From: Ectobius pallidus
Taxonomy: Eukaryota; Arthropoda; Insecta; Blattodea; Ectobiidae
Direction of reading: 5' to 3'
Assembly: GCA_964059195.1 (NCBI GenBank)
Contig: CAXKWD010000007.1
Span: 2,108,001 to 2,172,000 of the forward strand
Length of the DNA stretch: 64,000 nt
Numbering within the stretch: the stretch's first letter is position 1; each line of letters opens with the position of its first letter. The notes under the pieces were generated by a model that was given only the letters and a program-made list of their open reading frames with translations, did not search any database and was not told the DNA's origin. Made by a program: the position numbers and the translations under genes. Positions 50,898 to 60,504 of this stretch are shown here, piece after piece.

Positions 50898-53372
50898 GTA
50901 AGAGAATACTGCCAATTCTATTCTATTCCTACTGTATTTTCGTAAGTGTAACCAAAGTCACATTGTGGTATCTGTTGTTACAGGAGACCGTGGTACAACA
51001 CGGATTCAAACCCGTTGCCACCCTTTCCCAAGACCCCAAAGAGTATTCAGCATCAGAGAAGGGTTGTTGTACTGAACAAGGTGTTCATGATGCACATTTC
51101 TGAAATGATGGCTTCTGGTTCCATCGCAAGCGAGATAGTCGGCAGGGGAGTGGAGATATCGAGGGTATGTGAACCCAGCAAGGGGATAAGAACAGATCGC
51201 CCCTTAAGCTCTTCCCACTCGAGACATCTAGGTGTGAATGGTGGAACTACTAGCAGCTTGAAAATTTGGAAAATTTTATTTTTCCCTCCTTTTCTACTAT
51301 TCAATCCCTTTTCCCCTTTACCCAACCTAACTATTCCTATTCTATAAATTTTCGATCTAAGGAGATTCGAACACAAGACTGCTAGCATGATAGCCAGTCG
51401 ACGCCATCAAGTGATGGTTTTGGTGTGAAGCAAGAATTCATCTATTTAAGTTCAGAGATCTGCATGAAATGGCGGAGATTGATAATTTCTTATTAATTGC
51501 AATTGTGGTACAGGGCATAATGGTAATACAGGCCACATACATGTCCCCCTTCCACTTGATACTCGCCTAACCGCTTCCCATTTCCACCGGCTGCTCCTAG
51601 CATGTCTCCTAGCCACCTGCCGGCCGCTGCTCAGCGCTGGAAATAATATTTCACAGTAAAAAAATACCTTGCACCAAACATATTTTACAATTATAAAAAA
51701 CGCCGTATATAAGCCAACAACATTTCACAATTATGAAAAACCAAATAAATATTTCATAATAAAAAAAGACCCTTGCACCATACATAATATTTCGCAATTA
51801 TAAAACATGGCTTATAACTTAAAACATGGCTTAATTGATGCAGGAAATTTCCCTTGCACCAACACTGCTCTTTTCATAACTAACAAAATATCTCAAAATT
51901 ATGAATGAAAATAGAATTTCGCACAATGTGCATTAATATTTTTCCCTTTGCATTTAGTCTTGTAGACAGAATTGTTTTAGCGATTCGCTTCTTGATCCAC
52001 AGAACATGGCATGGTACCTATCACAGGGTTTGCCACATCGGCTACATCTGCAGTCTGAACCGGGTTCGTGAAATCTCTGAATGGTACACAACTTGTGATA
52101 TCTCAAAATTATAAAAAATGATTCTTGCATTCCCATCCAAAACCCCTACTTTCCAGTGGGTTGGAGGGGGGACTCGTGCACGGCCTGTTATACCGTTTTG
52201 CCGGGGTTAGTTTCGTATTGTAGTAATTAGTGCAAATGATTTGGTACGGCACGAAAAAGCTGGTGGCTAGGGGAACGGGGTAAGCAGGCCGTCACCATAG
52301 CGATGCAACGGCTGGAGTGGGCTGAGCTTAAGGGTCAACCTGTTCTTAGTTTTTGCCAGTTTATGTTCTTGGGTTCGATAGCATCTGTGTTGTTTGTTTC
52401 AGGTCAAGATGGCTCCTGATTTCAATAGAGTGAATGTGTTTTGGTTGGCAAAGGGCACAGAGGACGACTCTGTGATTGAACAGATTCTACAGAAATGCTC
52501 CAAGGAACTCAGACATGAGCTGTCGCAACTTCGTGTTATTGGCATCGTCCCTCCAATACACTTTGTCAAAGGTAAGTTGTTGGCAGTGCTTTTAAATTAA
52601 GGGGTTCTCTTGATTTTTCTACATTTATCTCCATTGCGTTGTCATAAACATGCACATTAACTGTTACTCCTGATCGTTCGTATTCACTTTGATGTGTTAT
52701 TTTTCAGACAGACAATATGCAAAGGTTGTTGAAGTGAATCGCATCCTAGCAACTGCTGACTTTGGAGACGATTATGTTCCTGTAGATGTTGGCTACCAAC
52801 TCAAGTCTGAATTTACAAACGAGATGGCATCGGTATGTGTAGATACTTCAAATTGCGTTTGTAAATGAGTTTCACAGAATCTGATGAATTGTTGTTGTTT
52901 TCAGCACCAGATGGAAACTCTGCCACCCATGAGACAAGACGTGCTGGGCGTGAACCATGCAGACATCTTAGCCAGGGCAAGTTTCCTTTTTTGTTTGTTG
53001 TTTTGAAAACCAGATGAAAGCACTACCACGTTGTGAAACCTATCTCATAACTGTTGTGTGTTTCAGATCAAGAAAGGGATGCGGAAAGCAAAGGCCCCAC
53101 ACAGACAAGACGCAGCGCTTGTAAGCAGCGATGTCGAGGAGTCGAGGGTTGAGGACACCAGCAACAACGTGAGTCTCAGGAAGGCAGACTTTGCCAAGTT
53201 CCTGCGGAAACACAAGATCCAGCGTAAGAAGCATCTCCGAGGCAGCAAGAACTACACTCCCGAGATGGAGCTGCACGAGAGCGAGGTCCTGGAGAACAGC
53301 CGACTTGCATTCGAGTTCATGGAGCAAGCCGAACGAGACAGTGACGGCGACTACTTGGAGGAGAAATCATAA
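50764..53372 (+). CDS. RBFA: Mitochondrial ribosome-binding factor A, six exons
   Basis: RBFA assists maturation of the mitochondrial small-subunit rRNA (family knowledge). Exons 50,764-50,897, 50,984-51,164, 52,403-52,571, 52,708-52,832, 52,905-52,976 and 53,067-53,372 join in phase to about 328 residues (human 343). The ATG is preceded in frame by TGA 18 bp upstream, so this start is fixed; the N-terminus (MLSGRINILFVPFRNV) is basic/hydrophobic like a mitochondrial presequence. The RbfA domain covers about residues 70-190: VVVLNKVFMMHISEMM, MAPDFNRVNVFWLAKGTED, LRHELSQLRVIGIVPPIHFV and DRQYAKVVEVNRIL. The C-terminus is charged (IKKGMRKAKAPHRQ). Intron 5 is GC-AG. AATAAA lies at 53,419. Divergent from the Rb-family gene. 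Confidence 0.92.
50984..51164 (+). CDS. RBFA: RBFA exon 2
   Basis: Starts after TTACAG: RPWYNTDSNPLPPFPKTP...EIVGRGVEISR, phase 0 before GTATGT. Confidence 0.9.
51350..51412 (-). repeat. tRNA-like sequence (SINE head) in RBFA intron 2
   Basis: The minus strand has a B-box GTGTTCGAATC and a D-arm-like GGCTATCATGCTAGC stretch. The stems are incomplete. Confidence 0.4.
52403..52571 (+). CDS. RBFA: RBFA exon 3
   Basis: VKMAPDFNRVNVFWLAKGTE...VPPIHFVK, core of the domain; phase 1 before GTAAGT. Confidence 0.93.
52708..52832 (+). CDS. RBFA: RBFA exon 4
   Basis: DRQYAKVVEVNRILATADFG...SEFTNEMAS, phase 0 before GTATGT. Confidence 0.92.
52905..52976 (+). CDS. RBFA: RBFA exon 5 (GC donor)
   Basis: HQMETLPPMRQDVLGVNHAD then ILAR. 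The donor reads AGG|GCAAGT, a GC-AG intron; the AGG|GC...CAG|ATCAAG join keeps frame. Confidence 0.85.
53067..53372 (+). CDS. RBFA: RBFA exon 6
   Basis: IKKGMRKAKAPHRQDAAL...YLEEKS, TAA at 53,370-53,372. The tail is acidic and charged. Confidence 0.9.
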   Translation: MKKGMRKAKAPHRQDAALVSSDVEESRVEDTSNNVSLRKADFAKFLRKHKIQRKKHLRGSKNYTPEMELHESEVLENSRLAFEFMEQAERDSDGDYLEEKS

Positions 53373-53418
53373 CATGAAGTAAATAGTCAAATGTAACCTA
53401 GAACTTGGACATAGGAAA

Positions 53419-53424
53419 AATAAA
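53419..53424 (+). terminator. RBFA: Poly-A signal of RBFA
   Basis: AATAAA 47 bp after the stop codon. Confidence 0.7.
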
Positions 53425-54156
53425 GATGAATTTTAAAAATATTTCCACTTATGGTTATTCTGTACTTGAGGGGAACCCGACCAGTCAAGACTAACACTCA
53501 TAAATGTTATAAACAATTTAAAATGATAGGAGAAATAAATAGAAAATGTTTGTGTATACAAAATATAGATTTTGCACAGCATGATACGAAACACTGTATT
53601 TCCAATCAAAGTACGTCACATGCTCTACACTCAATTAGATTTCAGCAAACAGCAATGCTACTACAACAAATTTTGTGACTATTTCAATTACAAAGTGACA
53701 GAGGGGATCAAAGTCTGTATAAAGGCACCGGAGTCTAAATGGGACAGTCCCATTAAAAAAGGGACGTCTGATTAAAGGAAAGACTCAAGAAGTTTTGTGG
53801 ACAAGCCCAAGTTATATCATGTTTGAGCCAATATTATTCCCTCCGCAGGAAGGCATTGTGGTATTGGGAGTTCATACTTCATTACCAAAAACTGTTGCTT
53901 TGATAGTGCAAAAAATTCACATTTTCTGTCAGTTTTTCACTCATAACTTGTAAAGGAAAGCAAAAATTAAAAATCTGGCTTGAGGTGCATTTGGCCACCC
54001 TTCAGTCCATCCATTTAAAATATCAGATCTCTGCGTGCAGTAGGTTTTGATGAGCATCGCGCACAGACAGACAGACAGACAAACTCTTATTATAAATTCC
54101 ATTGCTCTACAAGTTTTCAAATGTAAACAATCATATAATAATTAAACATTGTATGG
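53425..54156. other. Downstream of RBFA, (CAGA)n at about 54,062-54,083
   Basis: No gene. A short CAGA array near 54,062 resembles the end of dispersed repeats such as the one at 35,490. Confidence 0.5.
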
Positions 54157-54389
54157 AATCTGTAGCAAGATTGAGATCGGAAATATACACACAAAACTTC
54201 ACTAAAAAGGTATATTTACCCAGAATGATCATTTGAACGGGTCTTCCCGCCATCATCAGCGCTGCCAGAGGGCCAGTCGGAATCAGCTGATGATGGCGGG
54301 AAGACCCGTTGAAATGATCATTCTGGGTAAATATACCTTTTTAGTGAAGTTTTGTGTGTATATTTCCGATCTCAATCTTGCTACAGATT
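54157..54389. repeat. Foldback palindrome with hammerhead-like motif
   Basis: 103-bp arms (54,157-54,259 and 54,287-54,389), 27-bp loop. The plus right arm, 54,283-54,327, reads TCAG, CTGATGA, T, GGCGGG-AAGA-CCCGTT, GAAA, then ATGATCATT and CTGG: the consensus hammerhead core with an AUU cleavage triplet. In the left arm GAAA is CAAA. TTAGTGAAGT follows, as at 35,940. Confidence 0.72.
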
Positions 54390-54532
54390 TGAACACTTCA
54401 CTGTAAATTTCCATCTAATATTTATATTGATTGTATGGAAGTTTACACAGTGAAAGCTATATTATAATTTAATAATACTGAGTTGGGTTTAGCACTATAA
54501 TTCACTTATTTTATAAATACCTGAACTAGTTT

Positions 54533-54720
54533 CAAAGACCCTCGTCATTCATAGTCATCAGGTTAACACCAGCTGCCGGTTGGGCGTTTGTGTTGCCGTC
54601 TGGTGGAAGTGTGCCGCATTTGGCGATGAGATCTTCATCTGACGGGATGTCCAAGTTCATAAGTATCCTTTATGTTTGTGGATGAATATCCTTTCCCACA
54701 CTGAGAGTCCTTGTGACCTT
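54533..54720 (-). pseudogene. Penelope-like ORF C-terminal relic 2
   Basis: The minus strand encodes LMNLDIPSDEDLIAKCGTLP...MTMNDEGL, parallel to LMNFEIPEDENLIKKF at 60.6 kb; WERIFIHKH lies just upstream in another frame, so it is frameshifted. A different family from the main copy. Confidence 0.65.
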
Positions 54721-55035
54721 CGACAATTTAATCAGTTTTAGTTACCTAGACCCCTAACACGTCTTCGAGCCGGATCTATACCGTGCTGTACTCAAACAGT
54801 AAACTTAGTGACTTTTTTGGATCTAGCACAGTATAGTGATACATTATATGATCTGCAGGAATAAAGACAAAAACAAGTGGGCCATTTTTTCTGTTTACAT
54901 TACGTAGACTGGTAAATGGTAAACCATTTCCCCTTCTTTATACCCATTAATGATTTACAATGACCTTTCAATACACCGTGGTCAAGCTCTACTGCAGCTG
55001 TACTTAGTATTAGTTAATTTATTACATACACATTT

Positions 55036-55190
55036 ACACTTACCATTATAATGCTAGGACATGTTTCAAGGATCTTCATCCTCATTTTCAACAGCCAAAT
55101 CTTTCTCACGAAGACCTAGTGGTCTTTTTTTTTTATCAACTTTTTGATCAGATTATCTTCTTGTATATCAAAATTCACGAATGAGTTTTC
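55036..55190 (-). pseudogene. Penelope-like ORF C-terminal relic 3
   Basis: The minus strand reads VNFDIQEDNLIKKLIKKK and, after a shift, LREKDLAVENEDEDP then TGA inside CCTTGAAACATGTCC, as in the main copy. The hammerhead core is decayed. Confidence 0.65.
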
Positions 55191-56140
55191 TGATATTTTC
55201 CTGCATTTCCAGAGTGATTTTGCTTACAAAGTTCACACGAATAAAGATGTGAAGTACTCTTCTTGGCTTTCAAGTATCTGCCGCATGATAAAGACCACGG
55301 CAAGATATTCAAACTTGGCAGATACTCAGGCCTTAGAGATGAGATCAGGGTTGCCACCACTTCTCTGTCTGGTATTTAGAGAGAGAGGAAGATGTGTGCA
55401 TTACTAACATGTTTCAGTCACATGCACCAGTGCTGAGGCTACAAATAACATAAACATTATCCACCTAGTAACAGTTCCTGCGGTACTTTTGTCATCACTT
55501 TGTTATAGTTATCACTTTTAATTTGTACAGCAATAAGTGATTTTAAATCTAATCAGACTGAAAGTTGAAAGAAAGGATACGAATATGGGACGAACTATCC
55601 CTGTTGCTGTGAGATTAGCCATGTCAATTTCTCTTTACTCCAAAATATTTTGGCTTGAAAATCACAAAACAGAATAACACATCTGCAATCTCAGAGTAAT
55701 CTGGCGATATTGTCATTTCAATTGCAACACGAAGATTGCTGGAAACAGTGTTGGCAACTTACAGCCATGCAAAATATATTACCCCACATTTCCTGCCTTT
55801 CTAAATGTGCCACACCTGACAACTGACTGAAACCTAAGCTACAGATAGAAACAAAACAAGAACGCTAATACTGCACAACAATGATGTCGCCTCATGAAAA
55901 TTTACGCAGAAAACAGCAGACATATAAGATAACTATTATGTTCAATCATATGAAGGTGTGTAATATCTGCAAGCCAACGGTTCACAAGGTGCTTATAAAT
56001 CGTTGGCTGAAATTATTTTCACAGCAGCAAACCTCTATCAATTCATGCTTAAAACACCATCCCAATCTTGTGAACTTCAGGCGCATGAGTTGTTTGGCTC
56101 ACAGATGTACATGCATAAAAAAACAGACAATATTCATCTA
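55191..56140. other. Intergenic, nothing recognised
   Basis: No domain, splice-supported frame or terminal repeat seen. Confidence 0.5.
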
Positions 56141-56489
56141 CAGGGTGGGCCAAAAGTCACGCACCATAGGGATTATATTATTTTGTGATTATGCTTTCAA
56201 TATGAGAACCTTTCAAATCAAAACACGTCTGTAAACGGTCTCCCATGTTCCGTAGAACATTGGACACCAAGTTTGGCGTGACAGCACGGCACTCTGCTAC
56301 AATTCGCTCTCGAAGATGGTTTTTATCCCTGTTCTTCACCTCATACACTTTTGCTTTCAGGTACCTCCATATCGCAAAATCCATTGAATTTAAATCAGGG
56401 GATCGAGGAGCCCACTCTACTCGTCCTCTACGATCAATCCACTGTAAAACAAATTATATCCCTATGGTGCGTGACTTTTGACCCACCTG
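56141..56489. mobile_element. mariner-type MITE carrying a transposase C-terminus
   Basis: Ends CAGGGTGGGCCAAAAGTCAC and, inverted, CAGGTGGGTCAAAAGTCACG, with TA on both sides. The minus strand encodes VEWAPRSPDLNSMDFAIWRY, the last catalytic region (SPDLNSMDF) of a mariner transposase, plus the C-terminus. It lacks the front part, the opposite of the copy at 26.5 kb. Confidence 0.85.
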
Positions 56490-56875
56490 TAGTATGTAAC
56501 ATAGACGATAGTAATATTTACTATTATAAAATACTTTAGAGGGGTGGAAGATATACGAGAGTTTATGGGTGGGAAATTTCCAAAAAACGGCCCTGCCGCA
56601 TCGGGCTGGCTATACATTACGTTATGTGAATACGAGCACAATGACAGATTTTTCAAAATTAACTGAAAAATTTCATCGAGATCAGAATAAAACTGTAGAT
56701 TTGTACAAAGGACAAACACACAACTCTTCTTTATATATTACTAGCAGGTGCCCACGATAATTAATTCAAAAATTAAATTAAGAGCAAAAAACTAAAACAT
56801 TTGTTAACACTTGCATGCAAATCATTCATAAACTAAACAATTAATTGAAAGGTGAAGTCAGACTGAAAAATTCAA

Positions 56876-56949
56876 TGCCATAGCCGGAATTTGAACCAGG
56901 ATCTTCGGCTCTCCGTGCCAATGCTCTTACCAACTGAGCTACCATGGCA
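56876..56949 (-). repeat. tRNA-like SINE copy
   Basis: A good cloverleaf (acceptor TGCCATG/TATGGCA, D-stem GCTC/GAGC, T-arm) but C33 and loop ACGGAGA. It shares its 5' flank with 21,475-21,546. Confidence 0.62.
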
Positions 56950-57600
56950 ACATGCCGGTACAACTTTAAATTCTCCAACTGACTCTCATATCCCAGTATA
57001 CCCCCAGGCGTCCTCAATATGAGATACCAACCCAGTGAAGATTTTCAGCCTGTGTTCATAAGTAAACCACTAGTAGGTCATAGAACTTGAGATGGAGGTT
57101 CAACACACATAACTTCAATTAATTCAAACTAACCTCAGCACACAGCTATACCTGTTATTATGTAGCACTGCATATTTGTAGAGAAACTCACATAACCTCC
57201 TCTGCCCAAATAGAAGTTTTGCCTTTTACTATAATATAATTATTATATATGACATTCTCTTCATGTAAATTGATTGTAAAAATGAAGAGAATATCTTTAT
57301 CACATCGCATCACATTCCAAATAAAATCTGATTAATGCACTCACGTAACTTTCTTTACCCTAAGCATGGGCAATACATTTTTCTCACTTCACATTCTGAT
57401 ATAGAATAAGAGGTTATATTGCAAAGAGCGCGTATTAAGTTGTTTCAGCCTGATGCAAAGCTTTATTGTTCACCAGGCATGAGAGTGGGTGGCTTATAAT
57501 TACTCTTCAGAGAATGTTTGCGAAAAAAATGTTTGAAATAAATGTTTACCTTTTGGTGTAGGTACTTCATGTACAAAAATTAGAGCCATTTGAAAAGAAA
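56950..57600. other. Intergenic, nothing recognised
   Basis: AT-rich, no coding or terminal repeats seen. Confidence 0.5.
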
Positions 57601-58211
57601 AAAGTGTGCGAGGAACGCCATGCGACAGAAGTGAAACTTGTTTTAATTTTTTTATTTTTTCAATTTTAGATTATTGGATTTTTCAATTTTGGATTTTTTA
57701 ATTTTTGATCTTTTAATTTTTTTAATTTTGTAATTTTGGGTTTTTTAAATTTTAGATCTTTGAATTTTTTATTTTTTTTTTATTTTTTTAATTTTTAAAT
57801 TTTGGATTTTTTATTTTTTAAATTTTGGATTTTTGAATTTTTGAATTTTCTTATTTTTGAAATTTTGGATATTTGGATTTTTTATTTTCTAAATTTTGGT
57901 TTTGTATTTTTTAATTTTGGATCTTTGAATTTTTTAAATTTTGGACCTTTAATTTTTTTTGATTTTTTAATTTTGGATTTTAGATTTTTTAAATTTTGGA
58001 TTTATTATTTTTTTAATTTTTAATTTTGGATCTTTGAATTTTTTAAATTTTGGACCTTTGATTTTTTTGGATTTTTAGATTTTTTAAATTTTGGATTGAG
58101 TTGATTGTTTTCTGTGCAGTCCATTCCGTCATACCTTACTAATTTCGTGACGATTTTGAGCGTTACACAAGCTCCTGATTTACCCCTACCGCGGCTAAAG
58201 AAGTTTCACTT
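57601..58211. mobile_element. MITE with minisatellite core (copy 2)
   Basis: The same ends as 21,704-22,157 (GAACGCCATGCGACAGAAGT; ACCCCTACCGCGGCTAAAGA) but a longer T-rich array at about 57,645-58,095. Confidence 0.78.
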
Positions 58212-58558
58212 CAATAAGTTTTCTTCATGTCAAGTAGCATCGCCAATCTTCATGTCACTTTCCCAGTAGGTACCGAACCCAAATACGTTTTCTTTTGATA
58301 TAATTTTTCATTCTGTTTCTAAAAACAGTATTTTTGAATTTAGGGGACCTCAAAACATTTCAAGGTTCAACATAAACACTTTCTTCTCTTTTGAGTTGGA
58401 AATTTCTCAGGGCTTGTTTATTAAGGTGGAGATAAGAAACATGTCCATTTGTCTCGGCCAAGTGACTCAATAAAAGCACTGAGGGGCATCTTAAGAAAAC
58501 TGCATGCAAAAATTAAAAACAGAAGAATTTCTGTAAACTGTAACACTGCAATGTGATA

Positions 58559-59177
58559 CAGTCAACCCTCGATATAATGCCCCTCTTTACAGTGCCAATA
58601 AATGCAAGTGAACGGATCTTCTCCCATATAAAATACATAAGAAACCTCGTTACTATGCCAATTCATTTAGTGCCAGTGAATATAGGACAAGATTTTTACA
58701 AAATGTAGCTTGCAGTTATATTTTTTCAGTTGCAGAATTCTTTTAAAACTGGCATGAATGTTAGGAAGATTATTTAAGAAACATACTGTACTGTATTTCC
58801 AAGAAGTGAATGTAAATGTAGTGTGGTGGGATGAGGAAGCTATGTTAAGAAGTCAGACAGACAGCCTGCACGAGGGTGGAGCAGGGAGAAAGAGCCCTTC
58901 ATAATCACTTACATGGACCCACATGATTTTCAACCCGTTTGTGTACTGCAGCACTAGAAATATAATGTAATAAATTGAGTTACTGTACAGTATTTTATTT
59001 TGTGCTAAAGTTCTCTATTTCCTTTTTATTTAAAATTTCTTTCATAATACAGTACAATAAATTAATATGTAGCACCATGCCATTTTTATTTTTAAAATAA
59101 ATTTCGTTTTAGTGCCATCCTAGCTTTGTGCTATTAAATGTTAGAACGGATGGTGGCACTATATCGAGGGTTAACTG
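58559..59177. mobile_element. Tigger-like MITE (CAGTCAACCCTCGATATA ends)
   Basis: Ends CAGTCAACCCTCGATATAAT and, inverted, CAGTTAACCCTCGATATAGT, with TA on both sides. 619 bp, no coding. Confidence 0.82.
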
Positions 59178-60420
59178 TATTTCTTTGCTGCTGATTTTGT
59201 TTAGATGTGACTTTCTTTGAGCGTACTCCATATTTACTTTTCACAAGCACGGTATCATACTGAACTAGTACGTGCAATGGCAAGTTAATTGCCATCTACT
59301 ACAAATGTTTCTTTCAGAATTTCGAAAGGCGGCTGACAGATAGAAACTGATGACTGGCTGGGAGAGAAGTTGTAAAAGGGAAACTAGGGGAGAATTAAGA
59401 CTGGAGTTGAAAATCTGCGAATTTTATTGTGAACACGGAATAGAATGGGTGCAAATGATGACAATTGTAATAAAATATGAACAATGCATTTTGATTGGAC
59501 ACAACAAACAAACTCAAGCAAGCGAATGGAAGGGTAGACATCCAGACACTGGCCTCGAGTATAAAAACTGCGATGATATGGACGCACTTCTCTTCTCTCA
59601 ATATCACAGTCGACAGGTTTGGCTGGCGAGTCGCTAGTGGTCGCCGCTCAGCAGGAAGGCGACTAGCCAGCATAGCACGATGGGCACGAGACTCATCCTC
59701 ATTTGAGCGCTGCGCCCGCACAGCTCGATTTCTTGTTCCTGCACATCAACACAAAACATATTTCATGAATAGTTTGCGATGGCAAGTGCTCTTATCTCCA
59801 TTAGTCTCAACCCCCCAAGCTGGACTTTTAAGTTTACTTTGTGTCGGTACTTAAACGCTATGCTTAGCTTCATGTGAATTACAGTGGTTTTATTCGAGGA
59901 AGGTACTGGGGCCATTTTGTTTGTGGACAGCACTTACTGTAAGTGGGTATTTGTAAAGAACTTGAAAGGATATTGATTGTTACTGTGGATACTTTCAGAA
60001 TTACATTGCTTGTTCCTTATGTTAGTGGCTTCGTTGGTTGAATTAAAAAAAGGGATATTTTATAAAAAAGAAAAGAAAATCATTTTTAAAAAACAAGCAA
60101 GTTAAAGCACCGGATCTGTGAAACTACTTTGTACAGAGGCTTAAAACTTTCCATATTTATTATGTTGTGTCCATTGCAAACTGAGGCAACAGTAGCAATG
60201 ATAGGAAAGATGTCGCCACATAAATGTATGACCAGATACGTCTAATTAAAATTTACTGCTTGGATTGGCTGAGACTCGAACATAAAGCCAGTTTTGCTCA
60301 CTTGTTTAATTTCAACGACCATAGCCACTTTGGTTACTTGCGGCAGAATAGGCCTATTGCCTAGGATAATATTGAGAGGAAGAACATAAATTTACATAAT
60401 TAATATAATAATTACAATTT
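59178..60420. other. Intergenic; GC-richer patch at 59,600-59,740, no gene recognised
   Basis: A frame of 119 codons (59,495-59,854) covers the GC-richer patch but shows no domain or conservation pattern. A weak tRNA-like B-box (GTTCGAGTC, minus) is near 60,275. Otherwise AT-rich. Confidence 0.45.
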
Positions 60421-60462
60421 GAGTTGAACTTAGACACTTATGCTTCACTTACCAACTTTTTG

Positions 60463-60504
60463 GTAGAACATGTTTCAAGGACCCTTGTCCCCATCCTCGG
60501 CTAC
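60463..60504 (-). ncRNA. Hammerhead-like motif overlapping the Penelope ORF stop
   Basis: The minus strand reads GTAG, CCGAGGA, T, GGGGAC-AAGG-GTCCTT, GAAAC, AT, GTT, CTAC. Stem I GTAG/CTAC is perfect and stem II has six pairs (two G-U). C replaces U4, which should lower or abolish activity. Confidence 0.55.

Noticed and set aside
54533..54585. CTGATGA...GAAACTAGTT on the minus strand looked like another hammerhead
   Set aside because: No stem II can be drawn between the blocks and the stem I strands do not pair; it is better explained as the coding tail of a Penelope relic (MTMNDEGL).
57802..58023. Phe/Leu-rich 73-codon ORF
   Set aside because: Produced by the T-rich minisatellite.
59495..59854. 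119-codon ORF in a GC-richer patch
   Set aside because: No domain, no splice support; low-complexity Arg/Ser bias on one strand and an equally long frame on the other.
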